A DNA stretch of 24,236 nt from a virus, in IMG/VR virus record IMGVR_UViG_3300003688_000004, positions 1 through 24,236 of that record; one strand, written 5' to 3'. The position numbers and the translations under genes are program-made. Of the stretch, positions 1 to 6,132 are shown piece by piece. The notes beneath the pieces were generated by a model, which was not told where the DNA came from, did no database searches, and saw only the letters and a program-made list of their open reading frames with translations. Positions within the stretch are counted from its first letter, which is position 1, and the number at the start of each line of letters is the position of its first letter.

Positions 1-690
1 ATTGACGAACATAATATAAAGATTAAAAATATAGAGCAAGACATAGAAACATTGCGTAATGTTTATGCATTATTAAATAAATTAAACTACAAAGATGATA
101 TTATAGATATTGCAGAAGCAGTGAAGAAAAAAGGTATTGAATTAAAAGAACAATTAAATGAATTAGGCGGATATAAGACGCTCAATATTGAGGAAATAGA
201 AGGTTTAGAAAAACAAATAGAAATCCCTGCAATGCCTGATTTTACTGATATAGACAAAATAATATCAGAAGCAGAAGTATTAAAAGAAAAACAAAACAAA
301 GCGTTGATGTATAAGAAAGAATATGATAACAGCGTTGCGGAATATGATGAAATATGCGAAGAAATAGAAAAATTAGAAAATATAATAAAACAAAAATTAC
401 AATCAATTAAACTACCAACTGAAATAAAGATAACTCCCGAAGGCGTGTTTTTTAAGGGCTTCCCCGTTGATGATAAGCATCTTTCAAAGAGTGAGTTATA
501 CATAGTATCTTTAATGCTATCATCAGTAAATCTAAAAGAATTAAAGACCTTATATTTTGATTGTTCGCCGCTTGATAAAAAAAATATGGAAGCGGTGCTA
601 AAATGGGCGAAAGAGAACGATCTTCAACTTTTAATTGAACGACCTGATTTTGATGGAGGGGAATTAAGATTTGAAATAATAGAAAATTAA
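1..690 (+). CDS. Rad50/SMC-like ATPase, C-terminal part (cut by window edge)
   Basis: The frame is open from the first base, so this is the 3' end of a longer gene; about 229 residues are visible. The first half is rich in Glu, Lys and Ile and reads as a coiled-coil arm. The end looks like the C-terminal ATPase lobe of Rad50/SbcC/RecF-type proteins: an ABC signature-like LSKSE at nt 481-495, then the hydrophobic strand and D-loop-like LYFDCSPLD at nt 550-576, then a strand ending LLIERPD. In canonical members the Walker B Asp is followed by a catalytic Glu; here it is Cys. Such ATPases hold or process DNA ends, often with a nuclease, and a nuclease gene follows 21 nt downstream. The Walker A half must lie left of the window. 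The family call is inferred from motifs and context. A TTG at 52 is not a needed start. Confidence 0.6.
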   Translation: MDEHNIKIKNIEQDIETLRNVYALLNKLNYKDDIIDIAEAVKKKGIELKEQLNELGGYKTLNIEEIEGLEKQIEIPAMPDFTDIDKIISEAEVLKEKQNKALMYKKEYDNSVAEYDEICEEIEKLENIIKQKLQSIKLPTEIKITPEGVFFKGFPVDDKHLSKSELYIVSLMLSSVNLKELKTLYFDCSPLDKKNMEAVLKWAKENDLQLLIERPDFDGGELRFEIIEN

Positions 691-716
691 TAACTTTAAA
701 AATCAAAAACTATGAA
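689..716 (+). promoter_or_regulatory. Repeated A-rich translation leader, copy 1
   Basis: These 28 nt, which include the start codon at 712, match positions 2114-2141 at 27 of 28 bases; the common core is TTAAAAATCAAAAACTATG. There is no Shine-Dalgarno sequence, as is usual in Bacteroidetes, where A-rich leaders serve for initiation. The same leader precedes the nuclease and the SSB-like gene, so it may set a shared translation level or bind a regulator. Confidence 0.5.
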
Positions 717-1470
717 CACAAATGAATTATTCAAAGATCTTGAAAAAATAAGAAACGAAGCACTACAAAGTTCAAAGATTGAAACCAAACTTCCTGAAAG
801 ACCGAAAATACGGGCTTCGCAGATGTATATGCTATTCACTGATGCTCGTAAAAAAGGTGAATTAAGCGAGACAACAAAGACCCTTTGCTATCAAATAATA
901 GCAAGGGAAATCGGGGCTTTGAGACAATGGACAAGTAGATATGTTGAGAAGGGAGTAATAATGGAGGATGAAAGCATCGCATTTGTAAATCAAGCATTAG
1001 GCACTAATTATGAAAAGAATTACATCTCTTACGACGGCGGCGTAATTACAGGCACTCCCGATATCATCACTAATGATGAAGTGATTGATATAAAGAATTC
1101 GTTTGATGTAGAGACGCATTTAAAAAACATTACACAGGACGAAATGCCAAAGCAGTATTACTATCAACTGCAAACTTATATGTTGCTGACAAACAGAGAC
1201 AAAGCAAAGGTATTTTATGTTCTAATGCCTACGCCCGATTATTTGCTTGAAAAACAAGCAAGAGCGTTGGAGTATAAATATCAAGATTACGATAAAGCAT
1301 TAGAGACACTTAAATTGACAAATGAAGTGATTGCTTCTCTACCCAATGAATTCAGGGTAGTTGAGTATTCAATAGTTAGAGATGAAAATTTTCTGCAACA
1401 ATTCAATGAAAGATATGAGTCGTTCAAATTATTTTATCAATCAACGATTAAAAAACTGCACTTATGTTAG
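712..1470 (+). CDS. PD-(D/E)XK nuclease, YqaJ/RecB-like exonuclease
   Basis: A 252-residue protein with the core of a RecB/lambda-exonuclease-type PD-(D/E)XK fold. The GTPD motif gives Asp117, followed by VIDIKNS with Asp126 and Lys128, and then QLQTYM (152-157), which matches the conserved Q-x-Q-Y helix of this superfamily. The helical part around 60-90 would hold the first acidic residue. In phages such enzymes usually resect double-stranded ends to make 3' single strands for recombination, working with an annealase or ssDNA-binding protein. The neighbours fit: an SMC/Rad50-like ATPase upstream, and an SSB-like protein, VRR-NUC and helicase downstream. The start follows a leader that is repeated before another gene of the block. 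The superfamily call is strong; the exact substrate is inferred. Confidence 0.78.
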   Translation: MNTNELFKDLEKIRNEALQSSKIETKLPERPKIRASQMYMLFTDARKKGELSETTKTLCYQIIAREIGALRQWTSRYVEKGVIMEDESIAFVNQALGTNYEKNYISYDGGVITGTPDIITNDEVIDIKNSFDVETHLKNITQDEMPKQYYYQLQTYMLLTNRDKAKVFYVLMPTPDYLLEKQARALEYKYQDYDKALETLKLTNEVIASLPNEFRVVEYSIVRDENFLQQFNERYESFKLFYQSTIKKLHLC

Positions 1471-1607
1471 AACATATTTTTCAACAACTACTAATCGCCT
1501 TGCTACGCTTGGCAATGCTGCCAGGCGTGGCTTTGGCGATGATTGTTGAGGATATAATCAATCTAATAAATTTCTTGAAAACAGGCACTTATGAGAAAAG
1601 AAAATAG
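1464..1607 (+). CDS. Small hydrophobic protein overlapping both neighbours
   Basis: A 47-residue open frame starts with ATG inside the last codons of the nuclease gene (7-nt overlap) and ends 17 nt inside the next gene. Residues 8-28 are strongly hydrophobic (QLLIALLRLAMLPGVALAMI), enough for one membrane span, followed by an amphipathic stretch and a basic end, YEKRK. It exactly bridges what would otherwise be a 120-nt gap in a tightly packed operon, which supports it being real. No family is recognised. It could be a small membrane protein or a peptide whose translation couples the two flanking genes. It could also be chance, since short frames are common. Confidence 0.5.
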   Translation: MLEHIFQQLLIALLRLAMLPGVALAMIVEDIINLINFLKTGTYEKRK

Positions 1608-2118
1608 AAAGATACCATATTTCTATCATCAACAAGTTGATGGTAAGATGCTTGAATATGAATTCAAAGACAGAGACACTTTTACGGAATACATCATCAA
1701 CACTGCGATTGCAGAATGCTTGACACCGCAAGATGTAGAAGCATTAAAATCGTTTAATAAAAAAAGAATGCGTGGAGCGTTGTGCTTCAAAAAGCAATTG
1801 CTTATTTATATTTTAATGAACTTTGAAATAAAAAAAGATTGCAATTTATTGAAGCAATTGCATATCAATCGTTTTGACTTCTATCATTTAGCACAAATGC
1901 CGAAAGAGGATGTTATTTTTGAAGGGGAAAAGATGTTGAAGCGTGTAAGAGAAAAGATATTTGTTGAATTGTTTGGCGGATTAAAAGACGATGTAGTAAT
2001 CGTAGATAGTCCAACAGCCGCCAAACTCCTTGATAAATGCGGGAAAGAGTACTTCCTGCTTTATGACTTGGGAAATAAAAAAGTTTCAAAGTGTATAATA
2101 AATAAAATAAATCAATAA
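1591..2118 (+). CDS. Hypothetical protein in replication/recombination operon
   Basis: A 175-residue protein of unknown family. The middle (about 55-125) is predicted mostly helical and rich in Lys and Leu. The end, about 130-175, looks like an alternating strand/helix unit (DDVVIVDSPTAAKLL, then YFLLYDL). There is no signal peptide, membrane segment or recognised catalytic motif. It lies between a PD-(D/E)XK nuclease and an SSB-like protein, so a DNA-transaction role is likely, but this rests on context only. The ATG overlaps the small upstream frame by 17 nt. Confidence 0.7.
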   Translation: MRKENRKIPYFYHQQVDGKMLEYEFKDRDTFTEYIINTAIAECLTPQDVEALKSFNKKRMRGALCFKKQLLIYILMNFEIKKDCNLLKQLHINRFDFYHLAQMPKEDVIFEGEKMLKRVREKIFVELFGGLKDDVVIVDSPTAAKLLDKCGKEYFLLYDLGNKKVSKCIINKINQ

Positions 2119-2141
2119 CCTTAAAAATCAAAAACTATGAA
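2114..2141 (+). promoter_or_regulatory. Repeated A-rich translation leader, copy 2
   Basis: Second copy of the 28-nt leader found at 689-716, with one difference (C for T in the seventh base). It begins within the last codons of the previous gene and runs to the second codon of the SSB-like gene at 2137. Conservation across the non-coding gap and the stop codon shows that the leader, not a coding sequence, is what is kept. Confidence 0.5.
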
Positions 2142-2571
2142 AATCAACAAAGCAAAACTCTTGATTGGCAAGAGAAAAGATGGCTCAAACTACATTGGAA
2201 TTAAAGTCAAAAAGTTTGAAGAACCTGAAACTGAATATGTTTATTTCTTTGATAAATCAAGCGTTCAACAATTCAAAGAAGGACAAGTGATTACTCTTAC
2301 GACAAGTAAGAACAATTCGGTTAAATTAGAAATCGCAAAGAAAAACGATGGTGAGAAAAAAATATACTTGACTTACCAAGACGAAAAAGTAGAAATGCGA
2401 TTAGACAAATTTGGCAATTATTCTTATTTCAATCCTGGTGAAATAGTAATTGACCCATTTATCAGTGAAATAGCAAACGAACTCAAATCATCTGCAACGC
2501 TTGAAAATACAGGTGAAGCAGAAGGACAAAGGGATGATTATATTGTTGAACCGAATGATTTCCCCTTTTAA
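2137..2571 (+). CDS. Putative single-stranded-DNA-binding protein
   Basis: A 144-residue protein with an N-terminal region (1-115) of alternating short strands, consistent with an OB-like beta barrel, then a polar linker (116-133) and an acidic C-terminus ending EPNDFPF. Bacterial and phage SSBs end in an acidic tip closing with Pro-Phe (DDIPF in E. coli SSB) that recruits partner enzymes, and this tail has the same design. It sits between a nuclease and a VRR-NUC/helicase pair, where an SSB or annealase would be expected. No clear sequence match to the canonical SSB OB-fold was seen by eye, so the call depends on the tail, the size and the context. It shares its translation leader with the nuclease at 712. 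Confidence 0.55.
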   Translation: MKINKAKLLIGKRKDGSNYIGIKVKKFEEPETEYVYFFDKSSVQQFKEGQVITLTTSKNNSVKLEIAKKNDGEKKIYLTYQDEKVEMRLDKFGNYSYFNPGEIVIDPFISEIANELKSSATLENTGEAEGQRDDYIVEPNDFPF

Positions 2572-2574
2572 TTT

Positions 2575-2856
2575 ATGAAAGAACAAGAAATACAATCATA
2601 CTTTATGCGTAAGTGCCGTGAGAACGGCATTTACGCCGTAAAGTTAATTGCAACATCAAAAAGAGGTGTTGCAGATGTAATGGTTATTCATAAAGGGGTA
2701 TATTTAATTGAATTCAAAACAAACAAAGGGAGACAAAGCGAAGCACAAAAGATATTTCAAAGTATATGCGAAATGAACGGCGTGAAATACTTGATAATTC
2801 AGGAGAAAGAACAATGCGATGAAGTTATTAAAAAAATACTATTATGCACATTTTAA
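2575..2856 (+). CDS. VRR-NUC domain nuclease
   Basis: A 93-residue protein consisting of a single VRR-NUC domain. The visible order is an N-terminal helix (EQEIQSYFMRKC), then KRGVADVMVI with Asp34, then LIEFKT with Glu46 and Lys48, then SEAQ with Gln58, and a last strand/helix pair. This is the PD-(D/E)XK arrangement of phage-type stand-alone VRR-NUC proteins, which often act as structure-specific or Holliday-junction-type nucleases. Such genes commonly lie next to an SNF2-like helicase in phages, and one follows here. It starts 3 nt after the preceding stop, so translation is probably coupled. Confidence 0.85.
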   Translation: MKEQEIQSYFMRKCRENGIYAVKLIATSKRGVADVMVIHKGVYLIEFKTNKGRQSEAQKIFQSICEMNGVKYLIIQEKEQCDEVIKKILLCTF

Positions 2857-2895
2857 GAGCAAGTGGTGTTTTGAATATGAATTAAATAAAGAATT

Positions 2896-4185
2896 ATGCA
2901 ACTATACGAATATCAAAGAGAAGCAGTAAATCAAGCAAAAGAAATACTGCAACAGCACGGCATTGTCTATCTCGCAATGGGAATGCGAACAGGCAAGACA
3001 ATTACATCTTTAAGTATTGCTAATGAATTGCAATGTAAGAATGTTTTAGTTCTTTGCTCAAACAAAAATGTAGAAAAAGCATTCGCTGAAACGCTTGATA
3101 AATGCGGGTTTCAAATGCATTTAAGTATTTCAACTCATCATCCTACTACGATAAATAAGTTTAGTAATCAAATGTATGATTGCATAATCGTTGATGAAGC
3201 CCACAATTTCAAGGCATTCCCGCAGACCAACTCACGACAAAAAGCATTGCGGAATATCGTATTAAATAATAAAAGTAAGGGGAATAATCCTTACATCATA
3301 TTGTTATCAGGCACACCAACGCCCGAAAGCTACAGTGACTTATATCATCAACTATGGAGTGTTGGCAAAGAAACGCATAAAAATTTCTACATATTTGCGA
3401 AAGAATTTGTCAATGTAAAAGAAAAGAGAGTGAATGCGACGCAAGTAATCAAGGATTACAGCGATTGCAGGCAAGAGTATTTACAATCGTTAGAGTATTT
3501 ATTCGTAGTAGTATCGCAAGAGGAAGCGGGAATTAAAACACAAAAAAATTTTATTCAATATCAGACAAAAAATAACATCACTGAATTGATTAGCGAATTG
3601 ATTAGCACAAAAACATTAGCAATAAAAGATAATGTCATCTATGCTGATAATAATAGCCGTGAAATGCAGATTATACGGCAGTTGTGCGGAGGCTTTGTCT
3701 ATAAAGATGATAAAACATATATTGAAGTATCAACAGCAAAGGTTGAAGCATTGAAAGATTTAATGCAAAAGTATAAAAAGATTTTAATTTACTATTACTA
3801 TCAAGCAGAACGAGAAATGCTTTTGAAACACTTGAAGGACAAGGTTACGGAGGATTTAAGCATTGCAAAGACAAGTGATAAGCACTTTATAGCACAGATG
3901 ACATCAATGCGTGAAGGAATAACCTTTCCTGAATGCGAAGCGATTGTTTATTTTAATATAGATTTCTCTGCGATTACATTCTTACAATCGCAAGAGCGTG
4001 CATCATTGCACAACAAAGACAAAATAGATATTGTTCATCTTATATCTACTCCATTCCCTTCAAAAAAGGCGAATGGCAAGAGTTTTGAGCAGATAGTATT
4101 GGAAGTATTGTTGCACAAGAAAAGATTTACTGATAGCCACTATGAGCGTATTAAGGGCGATGTTTTTGCATTGATAAAAGGTTAG
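2896..4185 (+). CDS. SNF2-like superfamily 2 DNA helicase/translocase
   Basis: A 429-residue protein with the SF2 motif series. Walker A is GMRTGKT (29-35), motif II is DEAH (100-103) in CIIVDEAHNF, and motif III is LLSGTP (136-141). The second RecA lobe holds SMREGITFPECEAIVYFN (337-354; motif V region) and QSQERASLHNK (364-374), which resembles the Q-x-x-R motif VI of SNF2 proteins. The length is close to compact phage SNF2-like helicases paired with VRR-NUC. It probably uses ATP to move on or remodel DNA during replication or recombination. The stop codon overlaps the first 36-bp palindromic element, and the gene ends the tightly packed block. Confidence 0.85.
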   Translation: MQLYEYQREAVNQAKEILQQHGIVYLAMGMRTGKTITSLSIANELQCKNVLVLCSNKNVEKAFAETLDKCGFQMHLSISTHHPTTINKFSNQMYDCIIVDEAHNFKAFPQTNSRQKALRNIVLNNKSKGNNPYIILLSGTPTPESYSDLYHQLWSVGKETHKNFYIFAKEFVNVKEKRVNATQVIKDYSDCRQEYLQSLEYLFVVVSQEEAGIKTQKNFIQYQTKNNITELISELISTKTLAIKDNVIYADNNSREMQIIRQLCGGFVYKDDKTYIEVSTAKVEALKDLMQKYKKILIYYYYQAEREMLLKHLKDKVTEDLSIAKTSDKHFIAQMTSMREGITFPECEAIVYFNIDFSAITFLQSQERASLHNKDKIDIVHLISTPFPSKKANGKSFEQIVLEVLLHKKRFTDSHYERIKGDVFALIKG

Positions 4186-4217
4186 ATTGACCTAAATTTA
4201 AAGTTAGATAAATCTAA
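4182..4217 (+). repeat. 36-bp double-palindrome element, copy A
   Basis: Two 14-bp palindromic units, TTAGATTGACCTAA and TTAGATAAATCTAA, are separated by the 8-bp spacer ATTTAAAG. Unit centres are 22 bp apart, two helical turns. The two units can also pair with each other (12 of 14 positions) as a stem with an 8-nt loop. Related copies lie at 4697-4732 (opposite orientation, spacer CTTTAAAT) and 6239-6274. This copy overlaps the helicase stop codon and precedes the gene at 4234. It is probably an operator or an RNA hairpin. Confidence 0.7.
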
Positions 4218-4225
4218 AAAAAATG

Positions 4226-4239
4226 TTAGGCGTATGAAT
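4226..4239 (+). promoter_or_regulatory. Start-associated sequence TTAGGCGTATGAAT, copy 1
   Basis: The 14 nt TTAGGCGTATGAAT include the ATG at 4234 and recur exactly at 4741-4754 around the ATG at 4749. Both copies lie 8 nt after a 36-bp palindromic element. The match stops after the second codon, so it marks translation initiation, not a shared protein domain. Confidence 0.55.
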
Positions 4240-4464
4240 TATAAAGAATTGCCAATTGAAGTTATAGATGAAGAATACAAGTTAAAAGAATATATCAAAA
4301 AAAGTGGTTTAAGTTACCTTATAGGTAAAATAGATTGTGAATGTAAAAAAGAAAAGCACATATATCTGTTAATACAAGCTCTTTATATTGTAAAAAGTGT
4401 TATAGTGTGTAAAGAATGTTACGATAATAACAATTATTCAAAACTAAAACTATTAAACAAATAA
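4234..4464 (+). CDS. Small Cys-containing hypothetical protein
   Basis: A 76-residue protein of unknown family. It has four close cysteines in two pairs, CEC (35-37) and CKEC (59-62), plus His42, so it may bind zinc. The stretch between the pairs (43-58) is hydrophobic. It lies just past the helicase behind a palindromic element and a start-associated sequence that also precede the gene at 4749, so both are probably accessory genes under one control. The stop at 4462 is followed by an open +1 frame with no start codon, noted separately. Confidence 0.55.
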   Translation: MNYKELPIEVIDEEYKLKEYIKKSGLSYLIGKIDCECKKEKHIYLLIQALYIVKSVIVCKECYDNNNYSKLKLLNK

Positions 4465-4693
4465 GTGTTTATTTAGTAACAACATTAGATTTAACTTAGG
4501 ATATAGGGGAAAAAATAAATTTGAAAGCATTTGCTTTAACCCGTTCAATGGAATATCAACTAACGACATTTGCATAACCGATTTAACTATAAGAGAAGCC
4601 GCAGATTGTGTAGGGGTTGAAGTTGATATTTTTGATGAATTTTTACCGATTAAAGTGGCAATAAAACTTGCAAAGAAAATAATCGCAAAATAA
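4457..4693 (+). pseudogene. Open frame without start codon (78 codons)
   Basis: The frame reads without stop for 78 codons and ends at TAA 4691-4693, just before palindromic element B, but contains no ATG, GTG or TTG. From about 4552 it looks coding: ICITDLTIREAADCVGVEVD, then IFDEFLPIKVAIKLAKKIIA. It begins within the last codons of the gene at 4234 and is in the +1 frame relative to it. Possibilities are a decayed gene that lost its start, an extension of the upstream gene by +1 frameshifting near AAC AAA TAA, or a rare start such as ATT. This covers most of the gap between the genes at 4234 and 4749. Confidence 0.4.
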
Positions 4694-4696
4694 AAT

Positions 4697-4732
4697 TTAG
4701 ATTTATCTAACTTTAAATTTAGATTACTCTAA
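4697..4732 (-). repeat. 36-bp double-palindrome element, copy B (inverted)
   Basis: TTAGATTTATCTAA, spacer CTTTAAAT, then TTAGATTACTCTAA. Read on the opposite strand it matches copy A: the spacer is an exact reverse complement and the first unit matches exactly. It starts 3 nt after the stop of the start-less frame and ends 16 nt before the ATG at 4749. A and B therefore form a pair of inverted repeats around the 4234 gene. Confidence 0.7.
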
Positions 4733-4740
4733 CAAAATTT

Positions 4741-4754
4741 TTAGGCGTATGAAT
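4741..4754 (+). promoter_or_regulatory. Start-associated sequence TTAGGCGTATGAAT, copy 2
   Basis: Exact second copy of the 14-nt sequence at 4226-4239, placed around the ATG at 4749 and 8 nt beyond palindromic element B. The flanking bases differ, so the conserved block is short and sharply bounded. Confidence 0.55.
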
Positions 4755-5066
4755 GATAAGATTGATTTTTCTCAAAATTGGAATAATAAACTCAATTGCA
4801 AATGCTTCACTACATTAAGATTGAAAAGCGAAAAATACAAGATTGGCAATGTTTATGAAATAACATTAAAAGGTGGGACAATGTTTTTTGCAAAAATAAT
4901 TGCAATAAAAACGCTAAAAATATCGCAGATAAATGACTTCATTGCGGCTATTGATACAGGGTATTCAGTAGAGGAAATGAAGCGATTGATTAAGACAATG
5001 TATAAGAATAAAGTAAAAGATATTGACAATCAAGATTTTTATTTGATATTGTTACAAAGAATTTAA
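4749..5066 (+). CDS. ASCH/PUA-like small phage protein
   Basis: A 105-residue protein. The region FTTLRLKSEKYKIGNVYEIT (20-39), the strands after it, and DTGYSVEEMKRLI (69-81) resemble a small beta-barrel (ASCH/PUA-like) family of phage proteins with the order Thr-x-Arg-Leu, G-x-x-Y, strand pair and a closing D-T-G-Y-S-x-E-E helix. ASCH domains are thought to bind RNA or modified nucleotides; function here is unproven. It is the last plus-strand gene of the block, introduced by a palindromic element and a start-associated sequence, and ends 6 nt before a strong hairpin terminator. Confidence 0.55.
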   Translation: MNDKIDFSQNWNNKLNCKCFTTLRLKSEKYKIGNVYEITLKGGTMFFAKIIAIKTLKISQINDFIAAIDTGYSVEEMKRLIKTMYKNKVKDIDNQDFYLILLQRI

Positions 5067-5071
5067 AACAA

Positions 5072-5097
5072 AAAAGCCCTGATTTTTCAGGGCTTTT
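5072..5097. terminator. Bidirectional factor-independent terminator
   Basis: Perfect 11-bp stem AAAAGCCCTGA / TCAGGGCTTTT with a TTTT loop; both strands end in a run of T. It sits between the convergent genes ending at 5066 (plus) and 5096 (minus) and overlaps the minus gene's stop, so it can end transcription from both sides. Confidence 0.9.
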
Positions 5098-5332
5098 AAA
5101 CAATTTTGATATCTATACCATTTTCTTTCGCTATTCTTTTCAGCTCTTCAATAAACTCATCTTTAAACTTATACCACCGCAGTCCGCATTCTTCAACTGC
5201 GGGGTTTTTGATTATTTTATATCGTTTGAATTCCGCCACCAACTCACCTTCATCAGTGAGTTGAGCGGCGACGATACGGCGTGTGTATGAGCCGTATCTT
5301 TTTTCTATTATAGATAAGATTTTTTGTTTCAT
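5096..5332 (-). CDS. Small hypothetical protein
   Basis: A 78-residue protein with basic helical ends and a central beta-like part (AAQLTDEGELVAEFKRYKI). No family is recognised. It starts with ATG after the leader TTTAAAAT, like several late genes. It lies downstream of the acidic gene at 5435-5992 but is separated from it by a terminator, and its stop overlaps the bidirectional terminator. No TAnnTTTG promoter is visible in the 60 nt upstream; an 11-bp palindrome at 5365-5375 could be an operator. Confidence 0.55.
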   Translation of the reverse strand: MKQKILSIIEKRYGSYTRRIVAAQLTDEGELVAEFKRYKIIKNPAVEECGLRWYKFKDEFIEELKRIAKENGIDIKIV

Positions 5333-5364
5333 ATTTTAAATTGTTAATGAATTTATTTTTTAAT

Positions 5365-5375
5365 ACGCAATGCGT
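5365..5375. promoter_or_regulatory. Palindrome ACGCAATGCGT, possible operator
   Basis: A perfect 11-bp palindrome (ACGCA, A, TGCGT) lies in otherwise nearly pure AT sequence, 32 bp upstream of the gene starting at 5332 and downstream of the terminator at 5397. Its GC content and isolation suggest a protein-binding site for the small gene, but no partner copy was found. Confidence 0.3.
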
Positions 5376-5396
5376 GATAAAATAATATAAAAAATA

Positions 5397-5428
5397 AAAG
5401 CACTACCACTTAATAGTAGTAGTGCTTT
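5397..5428 (-). terminator. Terminator of the acidic gene (minus strand)
   Basis: Inverted repeat AAAGCACTAC / GTAGTGCTTT with a 12-nt loop. Read on the minus strand it is followed by TATTTTTTAT, and it starts 6 nt after the stop codon of the gene 5435-5992. On the plus strand no T-run follows, so it probably acts on the minus strand only. Confidence 0.8.
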
Positions 5429-5434
5429 GAATAA

Positions 5435-5992
5435 TTATTCATCATAGTCATTTAAAATCTGTTCTATAGTTAATTTGTCTAATTCATTTTTTGTTGGATA
5501 ATATCCATATCTTTCAAAAAATAAAATTTCTTTTAGTTCATCCTCTGCATCCTCTTTATTTAAATAAGGTATAGGCACATTAGCACTTTTTGTTTGAAAA
5601 TCACGGTAAAACTTATCTAATATACTTTCGTAAGCTTCTTCCCAACTATCGTATTCATCCCCATTCCATACAAAAGGACCATTACCCCAAGCACCTGTCC
5701 AAGTAAAGGTGCCATATCTAATCTCTGGTATCCATCCATCTTCTTCATTCTTATAGTATTCAGGATCTAAATTCTCTTCATATCTATTATAATTCAAAAG
5801 TTCTCCATTTCTCCCCACCAATATAGCCCTAATCTGTGTCCTATTGGCTAGTCCTTCTGGCGTAGTAGTATGGTCATTCCAGTACCTTTCAAGATATTCT
5901 TTCATTGTTATTTCTTCAATATTATTCTGTTCAATAATATAAACAGAATAGTCATACTTTGTTTTAAACTCTTTAAACTCTTTTGTTTCCAT
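5435..5992 (-). CDS. Very acidic hypothetical protein, single-gene unit
   Basis: A 185-residue protein of unknown family with about 41 Asp/Glu against about 20 Lys/Arg, many Tyr and Trp, and an acidic C-terminus (LNDYDE). The centre (80-115) is aromatic and Gly-rich (WTGAWGNGPFVW). There is no signal peptide or membrane segment. It is the only gene here with its own complete unit: a good Bacteroidetes promoter (6023-6054) and its own terminator (5397-5428), while the late operon ends upstream. That layout is typical of added accessory genes (morons). Net charge and size would fit a DNA mimic or an inhibitor of a host defence protein, but this is inference only. An array of 21-bp-spaced iterons lies directly upstream of its promoter. 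Confidence 0.75.
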   Translation of the reverse strand: METKEFKEFKTKYDYSVYIIEQNNIEEITMKEYLERYWNDHTTTPEGLANRTQIRAILVGRNGELLNYNRYEENLDPEYYKNEEDGWIPEIRYGTFTWTGAWGNGPFVWNGDEYDSWEEAYESILDKFYRDFQTKSANVPIPYLNKEDAEDELKEILFFERYGYYPTKNELDKLTIEQILNDYDE

Positions 5993-6022
5993 AGTTGTAA
6001 GTTTTAATTGTTTTTGCTGCTA

Positions 6023-6054
6023 CAAAGATACGCACATTTTGAAGCAAAAAGCAA
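6023..6054 (-). promoter_or_regulatory. Promoter P1 for the acidic gene
   Basis: On the minus strand the -7 box TATCTTTG (6023-6030) fits TAnnTTTG exactly, with a -33-like TTG at 6052-6054, 21 bp upstream. TAGCA follows the -7 box, as in promoter P2. The leader to the ATG at 5992 is about 30 nt and A-rich. The spacer contains CAAAATGTGCG, which also occurs upstream of P2. Confidence 0.75.
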
Positions 6055-6059
6055 GTGCG

Positions 6060-6132
6060 TTTAGACGAATTGCTGAAAATTTTAGACGAAACCCCAAAAA
6101 GTTTAGACGAATGCCTTATTTTTTTAGACGAA
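6060..6132. repeat. Four TTTAGACGAA iterons, exact 21-bp period
   Basis: The decamer TTTAGACGAA occurs at 6060-6069, 6081-6090, 6102-6111 and 6123-6132, always 21 bp apart, with unrelated 11-bp spacers. This places all copies on one DNA face. Beyond it lie AT-rich palindromes, TTGTTAAAACAA (6138-6149) and CAAAAATTTTTG (6169-6180). It is either an activator/operator array directly upstream of P1 or the iterons of a replication origin. With copy C of the palindromic element it fills most of the 287-nt gap 5993-6279. Confidence 0.75.

Noticed and set aside
52-54. TTG as start codon of the first gene
   Set aside because: The same frame is open to base 1 and the coiled-coil pattern continues across it, so the gene starts left of the window.
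4516-4523. TAAATTTG as a Bacteroidetes -7 box
   Set aside because: It fits TAnnTTTG but has no TTG at the proper distance and no gene start follows it; such matches are expected by chance in AT-rich DNA.
4182-4732. Insertion sequence bounded by inverted repeats A and B
   Set aside because: No transposase is encoded between them, no target duplications are visible and a third copy lies elsewhere; a regulatory element explains it better.
6060-6132. CRISPR array
   Set aside because: Repeats are only 10 bp with 11-bp spacers and no cas genes; the 21-bp period fits protein binding sites.
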